DNA from: Dyadobacter fanqingshengii
Lineage (GTDB): Bacteria > Bacteroidota > Bacteroidia > Cytophagales > Spirosomataceae
DNA length: 64,000 nt
Reading direction: 5' to 3'
Assembly (NCBI RefSeq): GCF_023822005.2
Contig: NZ_CP098806.1
Coordinates: 5,578,501-5,642,500 of the forward strand
Shown here: piece after piece, positions 53,530 through 62,776 of the stretch
Layout of the letters: every line of letters begins with the position of its first letter
Numbering within the stretch: position 1 is the first letter of the stretch
Position numbers and translations under genes: made by a program
Notes under the pieces: generated by a model
Database searches by the model: none
Told to the model about the DNA's origin: nothing
The model's input: the letters and a program-made list of their open reading frames with translations, nothing else

Positions 53530-54846
53530 ATGAAAATTGCAGTTGTAGGAACAGGTTACGTTGGTTTGGTTACGGGAACATGCTTCGCCGAGACAGGCAA
53601 CCAGGTAACATGCGTTGACATTGATGTCAGAAAAGTTGAACGTTTGCAAAAAGGAGAGATTCCGATCTACGAGCCAGGTCTCGATGTCCTTTTTGATCGC
53701 AATGTTGCAGAGGGCCGTTTGGTGTTTACAACCAATCTTGCCGAAGGAATTAAAGATGCTGAGGTTATTTTCCTTGCACTTCCGACACCTCCGGGAGAAG
53801 ACGGTTCTGCTGATTTGAAATATATACTTAAAGTAGCCGACGATCTGGGACACATTCTGGATAAATACGCGGTTATCATTGATAAAAGCACTGTTCCGGT
53901 TGGAACTGCCGAAAAAGTACACGCTGCAATCGTTGCCAATGCAAAAGTGAAATTCGATGTGGTTTCTAACCCAGAATTCTTGCGTGAAGGTGTTGCCGTA
54001 GAAGATTTCATGAAGCCTGACCGCGTTGTTGTTGGAACTTCCTCTGAAAAGGCGAAGAAAGTGATGGAGAAATTGTATGCACCGTTGGTACGTCAAGGTA
54101 ACCCGGTTATTTTCATGGACGAGCGTTCTGCTGAAATGACGAAATATGCAGCCAACTCATTCCTGGCCATGAAAATCACTTTCATGAACGAGATCGCAAA
54201 CCTTTGCGAAAAAGTGGGGGCTAATGTGGACGATATCCGTCGCGGAATCGGAACGGACAGCCGTATCGGAAAGCGTTTCCTTTTTGCAGGAATTGGTTAC
54301 GGCGGAAGCTGTTTCCCGAAAGACGTGCAGGCGCTTGCCAAAACTTCAAAAGATTACAACTACGACTTCCGCATCCTGCAATCGGTAATGGAAGTAAATG
54401 ATGATCAGAAGAAAAAGCTTTTGCCGATGGTAGATAATTATTTTGGTGGAAGTCTGAAAGATAAAACAATTGCTGTTTGGGGATTGGCGTTCAAACCTTA
54501 TACAGATGATATCCGCGAAGCACCGGCTTTGGAAAACATCAATGCATTGCTGGAAGCAGGAGCAAAAGTGACCGTTTATGATCCGGAAGCGATGACCAAT
54601 GTTAAAAACATCCTGGGAGACAAAGTAACTTTCTGCCACACGCCGTATGCTGCTTTGGATGATGCGGATGCATTGATGATCTTCACAGAATGGCCTCAGT
54701 TCCGTACACCTGAATTTGAAAAAATGAGTAAGCTGCTTAAAAACAAAGTAGTTTTTGACGGAAGAAACCTCTATGAACTGGAAACAATGCGCGAAATGGG
54801 TTATACTTATTTCAGCATCGGAAGAGAAAAAGTAGTTCCAGCCTGA
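53530..54846 (+). CDS. ugd: UDP-glucose 6-dehydrogenase
   Basis: The 438-residue protein oxidises UDP-glucose to UDP-glucuronate with two NAD+. The N-terminal NAD domain begins MKIAVVGTGYVGLVTGTCF, the ALPTPPGEDGSADL and DKSTVPVGTA segments follow, and the catalytic cysteine is in GYGGSCFPKDVQAL. The C-terminal UDP-binding domain has VWGLAFKPYTDDIREAP. It is 38 bp upstream of a UDP-glucuronate decarboxylase gene, so the operon makes UDP-xylose. A TACTTTTG element at 53430-53437 is a possible -7 box. Confidence 0.95.
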   Translation: MKIAVVGTGYVGLVTGTCFAETGNQVTCVDIDVRKVERLQKGEIPIYEPGLDVLFDRNVAEGRLVFTTNLAEGIKDAEVIFLALPTPPGEDGSADLKYILKVADDLGHILDKYAVIIDKSTVPVGTAEKVHAAIVANAKVKFDVVSNPEFLREGVAVEDFMKPDRVVVGTSSEKAKKVMEKLYAPLVRQGNPVIFMDERSAEMTKYAANSFLAMKITFMNEIANLCEKVGANVDDIRRGIGTDSRIGKRFLFAGIGYGGSCFPKDVQALAKTSKDYNYDFRILQSVMEVNDDQKKKLLPMVDNYFGGSLKDKTIAVWGLAFKPYTDDIREAPALENINALLEAGAKVTVYDPEAMTNVKNILGDKVTFCHTPYAALDDADALMIFTEWPQFRTPEFEKMSKLLKNKVVFDGRNLYELETMREMGYTYFSIGREKVVPA

Positions 54847-54884
54847 GGCAGTCGTATATCAACATTAAACCTATCTCATTTTAA

Positions 54885-55877
54885 ATGAAACGTGTATTAA
54901 TAACCGGAGCGGCGGGTTTCCTGGGCTCACACCTTTGCGAGCGCTTCCTGAAAGAGGGTATGTATGTGATCGGGATGGATAACCTGATCACCGGCGACAT
55001 GCGGAATATTGAGCATCTGATGCCAAATCCAAACTTTGAGTTCAACCACCACGATGTTACGAAATTTGTACACGTGCCGGGCGAGCTGGATTACATAATG
55101 CACTTCGCTTCACCTGCAAGCCCGATTGACTATTTAAAAATCCCAATCCAAACCCTGAAAGTGGGTGCGATGGGAACCCACAACTTACTTGGACTTGCCC
55201 GGGTTAAAAAAGCACGTTTCATCATCGCTTCAACATCCGAAGTGTACGGCGATCCATTGGTCCACCCGCAGACGGAAGATTACTGGGGCCACGTAAACCC
55301 GATCGGGCCGCGTGGTTGCTATGATGAAGCCAAACGTTATCAGGAAGCGATCACGATGGCTTACCATCGTTACCATGAGCTGGAAACACGCATTGTCAGG
55401 ATCTTTAACACTTACGGACCAAGAATGCGCCTCAATGACGGACGCGTATTGCCGGCATTCATCGGCCAGGCGCTAAGAGGGGAGGACATTACCGTTTTCG
55501 GTGACGGAACGCAGACCCGCGCATTCTGTTACGTGGATGATCTGGTTGAAGGAATTTATCGTCTGTTAATGAGCGATTATTCTTTGCCTGTTAACATTGG
55601 TAACCCATCCGAGATCACGATTGGCGAATTCGCTGAGGAAATTATCAAACTGACCGGAACGGATCAGAAAGTAATTTATCAACCGCTTCCACAAGACGAT
55701 CCAAAACAGCGTCAGCCCGACATTACATTAGCAAAAGAAATTCTCGGCTGGGAGCCAAAGGTTTCCCGCGACGAAGGATTACGCATTACATATGATTATT
55801 TCCGCAGCTTGCCGAAAGAAAGGCTTTACGAAGAATCAAACCACAGAGGCTTTGAAAGTTTCAGTGCTTCGAAATAG
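54885..55877 (+). CDS. uxs: UDP-glucuronate decarboxylase (UDP-xylose synthase)
   Basis: The 330-residue extended SDR has the GAAGFLGSH cofactor loop, [14 protein letters not shown], the [10 protein letters not shown] strand, the catalytic [10 protein letters not shown] (YxxxK), and [20 protein letters not shown] (20 residues). The family end is LGWEPKV...GLRITYDYF. This pattern is specific for UDP-glucuronate decarboxylases, which turn UDP-glucuronate into UDP-xylose. With the upstream ugd it gives a two-step route from UDP-glucose. The UDP-xylose would feed exopolysaccharide or glycoprotein synthesis; no glycosyltransferase lies next to it in this window. Confidence 0.93.
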   Translation: MKRVLITGAAGFLGSHLCERFLKEGMYVIGMDNLITGDMRNIEHLMPNPNFEFNHHDVTKFVHVPGELDYIMHFASPASPIDYLKIPIQTLKVGAMGTHNLLGLARVKKARFIIASTSEVYGDPLVHPQTEDYWGHVNPIGPRGCYDEAKRYQEAITMAYHRYHELETRIVRIFNTYGPRMRLNDGRVLPAFIGQALRGEDITVFGDGTQTRAFCYVDDLVEGIYRLLMSDYSLPVNIGNPSEITIGEFAEEIIKLTGTDQKVIYQPLPQDDPKQRQPDITLAKEILGWEPKVSRDEGLRITYDYFRSLPKERLYEESNHRGFESFSASK

Positions 55878-55900
55878 ATATTTTTGAAATGTCAGTAAAC

Positions 55901-55928
55901 AAAAAATCCCGCTCAGGCGGGATTTTTT
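55901..55928. terminator. bidirectional intrinsic terminator
   Basis: AAAAAATCCCGC and GCGGGATTTTTT form a perfect 12-bp stem with a TCAG loop between the uxs gene and the convergent frr gene. Confidence 0.92.
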
Positions 55929-55955
55929 GTTGGTAAGCCAATAATATAAAAATCA

Positions 55956-56516
55956 CTAAACCTCCATAATCTCTTTTTCCTTCGCATTGAAGATCTGCTC
56001 TACTTTGGAAATAAATCCGTCTGTCAGTTTTTGAACGCGGTCTTCACTAAGTTTGATCAAATCCTCCGCAGCGCCTTCCTTCGTTAGTTTACGCAAAGAA
56101 TTATTAGCATCCTGGCGAATGTTGCGAATGTTGATCTTTGCCGTTTCGATCTCGTTTTTCGCGCGTTTTACCAGTTCTCTTCTGCGTTCCTCATTCAGTG
56201 GCGGAACCGAGATACGGATCATCTCACCATCATTGGAAGGCGCAAAACCCAGGTTACCATTACGGATCGCCTTTTCAATCTCATTAATGATCTTTTTCTC
56301 AAACGGTCTGATCGCGATCGTCCTTGCATCGGGCGTGTTGATCGTAGCCACATTTTGCAATGGCGTCATTGAACCGTAATATTCTATTTGCAGGCCTTCC
56401 AGCATTTGAGGAGTGGCTTTTCCGGCGCGTATTTTACCCAATTCAATGATAAGGTGCTTAATGGCGCCTTCCATGGTGTCCTTGGCGTCATCCAGATATA
56501 ATTCTATTTCTTCCAT
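55956..56516 (-). CDS. frr: ribosome recycling factor
   Basis: The 186-residue protein has the normal length and pattern of RRF: LIIELGKIRAGKATPQMLEG (20 residues) in the first helix, TPLQNVATINTPDARTIAIRPFEK-type beta domain (NVATINTPDARTIAIRPF), PPLNEERRRELVKRAK and the C-terminal helix with DGFISKVEQIF. It splits post-termination ribosomes with EF-G. It follows pyrH by 28 bp, the very common pyrH-frr order. Confidence 0.97.
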   Translation of the reverse strand: MEEIELYLDDAKDTMEGAIKHLIIELGKIRAGKATPQMLEGLQIEYYGSMTPLQNVATINTPDARTIAIRPFEKKIINEIEKAIRNGNLGFAPSNDGEMIRISVPPLNEERRRELVKRAKNEIETAKINIRNIRQDANNSLRKLTKEGAAEDLIKLSEDRVQKLTDGFISKVEQIFNAKEKEIMEV

Positions 56517-56544
56517 TATTTTGTAGTAAGATATTATATTACTG

Positions 56545-57264
56545 CTAGTTAGATATCAAAGTGCCCACATTTTCACCCATAACCAGATCATAAAGGTTAC
56601 CTGGCTTATTCATGTCGAAAACGATAATTGGGACATTATTTTCTTTGCAAAGCGTGAAAGCTGTCAAATCCATGATTTTCAGATTTTTAGACAAAGCTTC
56701 GTCGAATGTCAGTTGGGTGTATTTTGTAGCCAGCGGATCTTTTTCCGGATCGGCTGTGTAAACGCCGTCTACACGTGTGCCTTTCAAAACCACTTCCGAT
56801 TCCGATTCAATGGCACGAAGCCCGGCTGTTGTATCCGTAGTAAAATAAGGGTTTCCGGTTCCTGCACCGAAAATGACTACACGTCCCTTTTCCAAATGGC
56901 GGATTGCGCGGCGGCGGATTAGCGGTTCGCAAACCTGCTCCATCTTGATGGCCGACATCAAACGCGTGTTCACGCCATGTTTTTCCAGGGAACTTTGAAT
57001 GGCCATACCATTAATCACCGTTGCCAGCATGCCCATATGGTCGCCCTGCACTCTGTCGATGCCCGATTTCTCGACTGATGCGCCCCGAAAAATATTTCCA
57101 CCTCCGATAACGATTGCAATCTGAACGCCTACTTCGGCAATTCTTTTAATTTCCCTGGCGTAATTATCAAGAATGTTAAAGTCAATAACCTGGCCTTTGT
57201 CTCCGCCATTAAGTGCTTCTCCGCTCAGTTTCAGTAATAAACGTTTATATTTTGGTTCGGGCAT
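56545..57264 (-). CDS. pyrH: UMP kinase
   Basis: The 239-residue amino-acid-kinase-fold protein phosphorylates UMP to [15 protein letters not shown] at the N-terminus, [24 protein letters not shown] and the [20 protein letters not shown] region (20 residues) are diagnostic, followed by [12 protein letters not shown]. The length is typical. It lies between a biotin carrier-like gene and frr on the same strand. Confidence 0.97.
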   Translation of the reverse strand: MPEPKYKRLLLKLSGEALNGGDKGQVIDFNILDNYAREIKRIAEVGVQIAIVIGGGNIFRGASVEKSGIDRVQGDHMGMLATVINGMAIQSSLEKHGVNTRLMSAIKMEQVCEPLIRRRAIRHLEKGRVVIFGAGTGNPYFTTDTTAGLRAIESESEVVLKGTRVDGVYTADPEKDPLATKYTQLTFDEALSKNLKIMDLTAFTLCKENNVPIIVFDMNKPGNLYDLVMGENVGTLISN

Positions 57265-57326
57265 GATTGTGATGTAGGTGTTTTCGACCGTAAAAATAAG
57301 CTTAGGAAGGTAAGATTACCAAGTAT

Positions 57327-57863
57327 TTATTGAAACTCGAGCAACACCTGGTTTTTTTCAACGATTTCACCAGCCGCCACTTTCAATGTTTTAACCACCC
57401 CATTTCCGGATGATTTGATTGTGTTTTCCATTTTCATGGCCACAAGCACAAGCAAAGTATCGCCTTTATTGATTGTATCGCCCTCAGCAACCGCAACGGA
57501 TTGAATGAGCCCGGGCATGGGTGCTTTTACATTATTGATCTTCGTGCTGGCGCTGTTTTGCAATCCCATTCCTTCCAATAGCAAGTCGAGCTCGTCTTTT
57601 GCTTTGGTATGAAAATGCTGACCATTGATCAAAAGATGAAATGTCTTCTCAGCAACATTGTGATCGAGCACTTCAATATTATAGGATTTGTTTTGCCAAA
57701 TGGCGTGGAAATGGTTCGTACCAACGGGTACGATGTCCCCTTCGAACAATTGCCCGCCTATGGACAAGCTATTCTTCTCATTATTAATCTCAAAAACATT
57801 CCCAGCTGACGGGTCGTCATCATTTTCAGTTGCCGGGGAATCGGATACAGCGATTTTTAGCAT
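57327..57863 (-). CDS. biotin carboxyl carrier protein-like (biotinyl/lipoyl domain)
   Basis: The 178-residue protein ends in a biotinyl domain (about 108-178) with PMPGLIQSVAVAEGD and the biotin-attachment sequence VAMKMENTI. The N-terminal 100 residues form a separate domain with SIGGQLFEGDIVP and NYKS-type strands, as in the carrier subunits or C-termini of propionyl/methylcrotonyl-CoA carboxylases rather than AccB. No carboxylase or carboxyltransferase gene is adjacent, so its partner lies elsewhere. Its start overlaps the end of dusB by 7 bases, so translation is coupled. Confidence 0.85.
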   Translation of the reverse strand: MLKIAVSDSPATENDDDPSAGNVFEINNEKNSLSIGGQLFEGDIVPVGTNHFHAIWQNKSYNIEVLDHNVAEKTFHLLINGQHFHTKAKDELDLLLEGMGLQNSASTKINNVKAPMPGLIQSVAVAEGDTINKGDTLLVLVAMKMENTIKSSGNGVVKTLKVAAGEIVEKNQVLLEFQ

Positions 57864-58846
57864 AATGCTTCGCTGTATTCGTGGACAACTTCCTGTAAAA
57901 TCCCGTCGAGCTCTTCATAGGTCATGCCTTCCACAAGCCGCATACGGAATGGTTTGAAATGATCGAGTCCTTTGAAATAATTGGTATAATGTCTGCGCAT
58001 TTCAAAAACACCCGCAACCGGACCCTTCCAGCGGATCGAGAATTCGAGGTGTTTGCGGCAAACGGCCACGCGCTGTTCCATGGTAGGCGCCGCCAGCTTT
58101 TCACCCGTTTTCATATAATGTTTGATCTCATTAAAGATCCAGGGATTTCCTATGGTTGCGCGGCCGATCATAATGCCATCCACACCAAACCTGTTTTTGT
58201 ATTCCAATGCTTTTTCCGGCGTATCCACATCGCCATTTCCAAAAATAGGAATGGTTATGCGCGGATTATCCTTGATCATGGCGATCAGTGTCCAGTCGGC
58301 CGAGCCTTTGTACATTTGCACGCGCGTGCGGCCATGTACAGACAATGCCTGAATGCCGATATCCTGCAACCGTTCCGCCACTTCCTGCACATTCTTAGTG
58401 TTTTCGTCCCAGCCCAAACGCGTTTTTACGGTTACAGGCAAATGTGTCGATCTAACAACCGCATCTGTCATTTTCACCATTTTAGGGACATCCTGTAACA
58501 ACGCAGCCCCTGCCCCGCGGCAAGCCACGTTTTTTACCGGGCATCCGTAGTTGATGTCAATCAGATCCGGATTTACGCGGGAAGCAATCTCAGCGCAGGA
58601 ACCCATGGTGTCTATATCACTGCCAAAAAGCTGAATCCCAACCGGCCTTTCGTATTCAAATATGTCAAGCTTTTGCACGCTTTTCGCTGCGTCGCGGATC
58701 AATCCTTCTGACGACACAAATTCTGTGTACATCAGATCCGCCCCGTTTTCCTTGCAAACCGCCCTGAAAGGAGGATCACTCACGTCCTCCATGGGTGCGA
58801 GCAGCAGTGGAAAATCACCTAACGCTATGTTTCCGATTTTTACCAT
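57857..58846 (-). CDS. dusB: tRNA-dihydrouridine synthase
   Basis: The 329-residue FMN TIM-barrel enzyme reduces uridines in the D-loop of tRNAs. LLAPMEDVSDPPFRAVCKEN at the N-terminus (20 residues), NYGCPVKNVACRGAGAALL with the catalytic cysteine (CRGAGAAL), KTRLGWDE, SVHGRTR and NGDVDTPEKA are typical for the NifR3/DusB group. It is the first gene of a four-gene row (dusB, biotin carrier, pyrH, frr) and is divergent from the CPBP protease gene. Confidence 0.94.
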   Translation of the reverse strand: MVKIGNIALGDFPLLLAPMEDVSDPPFRAVCKENGADLMYTEFVSSEGLIRDAAKSVQKLDIFEYERPVGIQLFGSDIDTMGSCAEIASRVNPDLIDINYGCPVKNVACRGAGAALLQDVPKMVKMTDAVVRSTHLPVTVKTRLGWDENTKNVQEVAERLQDIGIQALSVHGRTRVQMYKGSADWTLIAMIKDNPRITIPIFGNGDVDTPEKALEYKNRFGVDGIMIGRATIGNPWIFNEIKHYMKTGEKLAAPTMEQRVAVCRKHLEFSIRWKGPVAGVFEMRRHYTNYFKGLDHFKPFRMRLVEGMTYEELDGILQEVVHEYSEALC

Positions 58847-58911
58847 TTCAAAAGGGAAGACCCCTAAGCCTTATTTTTAAATTCATAATTAACTGTAAAT
58901 TTACATCAATT

Positions 58912-59883
58912 ATGCAAAATAGTAACTCTATTCAGTTAGTTTCCCGTGTACCCGGCACAGGAGGCAGTTTGTTGGTCCTCATCGGCTTTGTGCTCATTGG
59001 TATGGCAGTGGGCAATATTCTGGCGGTAATGGTGCTTGCGCTTTATTTGCAGGTAGATACAAATAGCATTACCACCGTTTTGAACCAATTACTGAGCGAT
59101 CCCGGCGGCGTGAAAAATGGCTGGTATGCTTTAATGATGCTTCAAGGCACGGTTCATTTCTTTTCCTATCTGCTTCCCTCGCTTATATTCTGGATTTATA
59201 TAGATCGCAAAACCATTGCAGAATTCGATTTCAGGCCCAAACCGGCGTTTCGGATATGGTTACTTGCTTTTTTGCTTGTGTTGGCTTTTATTCCTGTTAA
59301 CAGCAAGTTCATCGAATGGAATGCAGCCATGAAACTGCCCGACGCATTGTCTGGCCTGGAATTGTGGATGAAGGAAAAAGAGAATCAATTGTCGGTCATG
59401 ACGGCTTTTATGACCGAATATACACAGTTCAGCCAGCTCCTGGTCGCATTGTTTATTGTCGTTTTATTGCCCGCGTTGGGAGAAGAAGTGCTTTTTCGCG
59501 GCGTTATTCAGACTAAGCTGATTAAGTTGTGGGGAAATCCTCACGCAGGGATTTGGGTCGCCGCCGCTATATTTAGTGCCATACATTTCCAGTTTTACGG
59601 ATTTTTGCCCCGGATGATGTTGGGGGCAGTGTTTGGTTACTTATATTACTGGACCGGAAACATTTGGATTGCTATACTCGCACATTTTGTCAATAATGGC
59701 TTCGTGCTGGTGATGATGTATCTCAATAATATTGGTGTTATCAACATTAATATTGAAGAGACGAAGTCAATGCCGCTGATGCTGATCTTATCTTCATTGC
59801 TGGTTTCTGCTGGCATACTGTTTTCTATCAGGAAAGCGAGTGCGATGCAGAATGAAGCGGTTGTCGTGGATAAGGAATTTTAA
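58912..59883 (+). CDS. CPBP family intramembrane metalloprotease
   Basis: ATG 58912 gives a 323-residue protein; the frame extends to 58795 but that part overlaps dusB. It has about eight hydrophobic segments and the CPBP (Rce1/type II CAAX protease-like) motifs: ALGEEVLFRGVIQ (EExxxR), SAIHFQFYGFLPRM (HxxxF) and LAHFVNNGF (HxxxN). These form the metal or glutamate active site within the membrane. The substrate is unknown. It is followed after 21 bp by a DUF2007 gene and then cdsA. Confidence 0.9.
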   Translation: MQNSNSIQLVSRVPGTGGSLLVLIGFVLIGMAVGNILAVMVLALYLQVDTNSITTVLNQLLSDPGGVKNGWYALMMLQGTVHFFSYLLPSLIFWIYIDRKTIAEFDFRPKPAFRIWLLAFLLVLAFIPVNSKFIEWNAAMKLPDALSGLELWMKEKENQLSVMTAFMTEYTQFSQLLVALFIVVLLPALGEEVLFRGVIQTKLIKLWGNPHAGIWVAAAIFSAIHFQFYGFLPRMMLGAVFGYLYYWTGNIWIAILAHFVNNGFVLVMMYLNNIGVININIEETKSMPLMLILSSLLVSAGILFSIRKASAMQNEAVVVDKEF

Positions 59884-59904
59884 ATCAATCTTTTAACAAA
59901 TAAT

Positions 59905-60126
59905 ATGGCTGAGAATTGGGTAAAGGCTTTTCAGAGCGCACAAATGATGCGTGCAGAAATTGCCCGTGAAATTTTAGAGCAGAACGGAATTGCGGCCGTC
60001 ATTGTAGACAAAAAGGATAGCAGTTATCCGGTATTCGGAATGTATGAAGTGCATGTGCCGACGAGTGATATCTCGCAGGCTCAAACAATAATAACGAATG
60101 AGGGAGCGCTTAACGAGTCTGAATAA
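59905..60126 (+). CDS. DUF2007 small protein
   Basis: The 73-residue protein matches the DUF2007 pattern: a start in WVKAFQSAQMMRAEIAREIL (20 residues), LEQNGIAAVIVDKKDSSYP and a MYEVHVPTSDISQAQTII end (18 residues). The fold is ferredoxin-like and related to PII-like signalling proteins, but no function is known. Its last 29 bases overlap the start of cdsA, which suggests translational coupling. Confidence 0.85.
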   Translation: MAENWVKAFQSAQMMRAEIAREILEQNGIAAVIVDKKDSSYPVFGMYEVHVPTSDISQAQTIITNEGALNESE

Positions 60127-60931
60127 TTTACAGCAAAGGACCATCACCGCGCTGGCGGGTGTATTTGTGATCATAAGTTGCATTCTTTACAATGAATTGA
60201 CCTTTCTGCTTCTTTTTTGCACCATCAGCTCGCTTACCCAACTGGAATTTTACAAGCTCCTGGGCCTTGATGGAAATCAGCCGCTGACATATTATGGAAC
60301 GTTCTGTGGCACAGTCATGATATTACTTGCGTATCTGATAGAGCAAGACATTGTGCCGTTTGAAAATTACTTCATAATCAGCCCGCTGCTATCCATGATA
60401 TTCTTTATTAAGCTCTATAAAAAGAATGATCTGAAACCTTTTACGAACATTGGTTTCACATTTCTGGGCATTATTTATGTGGCGCTGCCCTTTGCGCTCA
60501 TCATTGTGATGGCCATGCGCGGGGGAAATTATAACTATGAAATTGTTTTAGGAAGCTTGCTATTGCTTTGGGCTTCTGACATCGGCGGTTATTTTGCAGG
60601 GACAAATTTTGGTAAAAGAAAGCTCTTTGAGCGTATTTCCCCCAAGAAATCATGGGAAGGAGCAGTGGGAAGTGCGGTCTTTGCGGCTTTTATCGCGTTT
60701 GCGCTCGGTTATTATTTCCGTACCTTCGAACCCTGGAAATGGTATTGTATCGGAGCCATTATCGTGGTTGTAGGCACTTACGGCGATCTTGTAGAGTCGC
60801 TTTTCAAGCGGAGCATTGCCATTAAGGACTCGGGAAGTAGTATTCCCGGTCACGGAGGCTTTTTAGATCGGTTTGATGGTCTGCTTCTTTCTGCTCCGTT
60901 TATCGTCACTTTTTTGAAGCTCTTTTCCTGA
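60098..60931 (+). CDS. cdsA: phosphatidate cytidylyltransferase
   Basis: The 277-residue multi-span membrane protein makes CDP-diacylglycerol from phosphatidate and CTP. The CDP-tag signature is complete: WASDIGGYFAGTNFGKRKLF (20 residues), SPKKSWEGAVGS and KDSGSSIPGHGGFLDRFDGL (20 residues). About eight transmembrane segments are seen. ATG 60098 overlaps the DUF2007 gene and is the only ATG near the expected start. Confidence 0.94.
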   Translation: MRERLTSLNNLQQRTITALAGVFVIISCILYNELTFLLLFCTISSLTQLEFYKLLGLDGNQPLTYYGTFCGTVMILLAYLIEQDIVPFENYFIISPLLSMIFFIKLYKKNDLKPFTNIGFTFLGIIYVALPFALIIVMAMRGGNYNYEIVLGSLLLLWASDIGGYFAGTNFGKRKLFERISPKKSWEGAVGSAVFAAFIAFALGYYFRTFEPWKWYCIGAIIVVVGTYGDLVESLFKRSIAIKDSGSSIPGHGGFLDRFDGLLLSAPFIVTFLKLFS

Positions 60932-61060
60932 GCAGCAGGCATTAGTCTCAACACAAGGCAATCCCTTCAAGAGTATGTCGTTTTTAAATTAGGGACAGAT
61001 TTTTAGCGATGATTACAAATGCATTTGGTTTAACATTGATTTTGGAATAACAATCTGGAA

Positions 61061-61810
61061 ATGAAACGGAGTCTTTTTATATTTTTATTGATACTTGCAG
61101 GTGTAACTGGATTCCGGGATTCGTATGCGCAGGGTGAACAGAGTGCGATTGTATTTTCAGGAATGGTTGTAGGTGGTAAAACCACTGAGATTCTGCCTGG
61201 TGCTACCATTTTTATTGTAAATGCGGGAAGAGGGACATTGTCTAGAAGTGACGGTTCTTTTACGATCAAGGTTTTTCCGGGCGATAGCATTGTTTTTGGT
61301 TATGTGGGTTTCAAAAAGCAATATCACGTTATTCCAAGAAGCTATAATTCAGACATTTACTCCGCGATCGTAGCATTACGGGAAGATGTTGTAACGCTTT
61401 CCGGTGTAACCATTTACCCGTACTCAACAGAAGAAGAATTCAAAAAAGCATTCCTGGAATTGAAGCTGCCCGATCAGGCGGACCGCGACGCTTTGGCAAG
61501 AAGCACAGATCCTGACTATATCAACAGAATGGCCGCGCAAGTCCCTAATAATGCGCAAACCAATTATCGCTATTCCATGGATCAGCTGCTTTTCGGGCGT
61601 GAATCATCGGCCAATAAAGGCTTTGCGACGACATTCCCCTTCCTGAACCCATTTGCCTGGGCCAACTTTATCAAATCCGTCAAGAAAGGTGATTTGAAAC
61701 AAAAAGACTGGCGTAAAGAGCTGAATGCGGCCCCGCGTGAGAACATTACCAAGCAGGATTTTATTCCTCCTATGCCTGAGAACGACATCAAGAAAAACGG
61801 CAGTAACTAA
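61061..61810 (+). CDS. secreted protein with CarboxypepD_reg-like domain
   Basis: The 249-residue protein has a signal peptide (about 1-24, ending SYAQ) and a beta-sandwich of the CarboxypepD_reg-like type (about 30-115): FSGMVVGGKTTEILPGATIF (20 residues), RSDGSFTIKVFPGDSIVFGY (20 residues) and VALREDVVTLSGVTIYPY. The remaining 130 residues are helical and charged, with no recognised domain. Unlike the TonB receptors in this window, no plug or barrel follows. Small proteins of this kind are common in Cytophagales and have no assigned role. Its last codons overlap the convergent lpxH by four bases. Confidence 0.75.
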   Translation: MKRSLFIFLLILAGVTGFRDSYAQGEQSAIVFSGMVVGGKTTEILPGATIFIVNAGRGTLSRSDGSFTIKVFPGDSIVFGYVGFKKQYHVIPRSYNSDIYSAIVALREDVVTLSGVTIYPYSTEEEFKKAFLELKLPDQADRDALARSTDPDYINRMAAQVPNNAQTNYRYSMDQLLFGRESSANKGFATTFPFLNPFAWANFIKSVKKGDLKQKDWRKELNAAPRENITKQDFIPPMPENDIKKNGSN

Positions 61811-62616
61811 ACTGTTTCCGGGTCAAATTTCTTTAAAACCACATTACTGCCATCAAAAGTGGCGAAATGCTGTTGCGTAACCCATTCTCCAAGATTAATG
61901 TAGCGCGACCGTGCATTGACCTGCATGTCCAGCACCAGATGCCGGTGTCCAAAAATGTAAAAATCGTGGTGCTGCGTTTGCTCCACTTCGCGGCAATATT
62001 GGAATAGCCATTCGTGATCCGCACCCATAAAGCGCTCCTCACCTTTATTAATATTGGCAATCCGGCTCCTTTTCGACCATTCCATCGCAATCCACATGCC
62101 TACATCGGGATGAACGATCCGGAAAATCATCTGGAAAAAACTGTTTTCAAAAACCTGTTTCAGAAACTTGTAAGTGCTGTCGCCCGGCCCCAGTCCATCA
62201 CCGTGGCCAACTAATATGGTTTTTGAAACGCCTTTTGTATCGAATGTAAACGAGACCGGATTCCGGTAAATAACCGCCCCAACTTCCTCCGTCAGGTAAC
62301 CCGACATCCACATATCATGGTTTCCGGTGAAAATGATCAGCTCAATTCCTTTGTCTGAAAGCTCCGCCAGCTTGCCTAGTAACCGTACAAAACCTTTGGG
62401 GACTGCCTTTTTGTATTCAAACCAAAAATCAAAAATATCGCCTACCAAAAATATCACCTGCGCATCGTGCTGGATGGATTCCAGCCAGCTTACAACACGT
62501 TTTTCTCGCTCACGGCTTTGTATCTGGGAAGGGACGCCAAGATGATAATCAGATGAAAAATAGGCGCGGCGGCCGTGTTGCAAGTGAATCGTCTTTTTCT
62601 CAAAATGAAAGTTCAT
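61807..62616 (-). CDS. lpxH: UDP-2,3-diacylglucosamine diphosphatase
   Basis: The 269-residue calcineurin-like phosphoesterase cleaves UDP-2,3-diacylglucosamine to lipid X. Metal motifs are all present: SSDYHLG (Asp23, His25), VGDIFDFWFEY, TGNHDMW, VGHGDGLG and FGHRHLV. This exact set, with DIFDFWFEY, is typical of LpxH. It is one of four lipid A genes in the window but is not linked to the lpxD-lpxC/fabZ-lpxA operon. Confidence 0.93.
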   Translation of the reverse strand: MNFHFEKKTIHLQHGRRAYFSSDYHLGVPSQIQSREREKRVVSWLESIQHDAQVIFLVGDIFDFWFEYKKAVPKGFVRLLGKLAELSDKGIELIIFTGNHDMWMSGYLTEEVGAVIYRNPVSFTFDTKGVSKTILVGHGDGLGPGDSTYKFLKQVFENSFFQMIFRIVHPDVGMWIAMEWSKRSRIANINKGEERFMGADHEWLFQYCREVEQTQHHDFYIFGHRHLVLDMQVNARSRYINLGEWVTQQHFATFDGSNVVLKKFDPETV

Positions 62617-62776
62617 GCGGAAGTTTAAATGCGCTGCAATTTACAATCTTCCTTTTAATTGACACCGCAATTAAGCCTTCGGATTGGTTTGGCGCCGCTA
62701 ACTCAAATAGTTTCATACCCGATAACTAAATGATTATATTTAATATAATGTTCATCCAACTAAAAATCAGCACATT

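Noticed and set aside
62700-62760. AT-rich palindrome (ATTATATT/AATATAAT) upstream of the OmpA-family gene
   Set aside because: Such A/T palindromes are expected by chance in AT-rich intergenic DNA, and no matching regulator or U-tract is seen.
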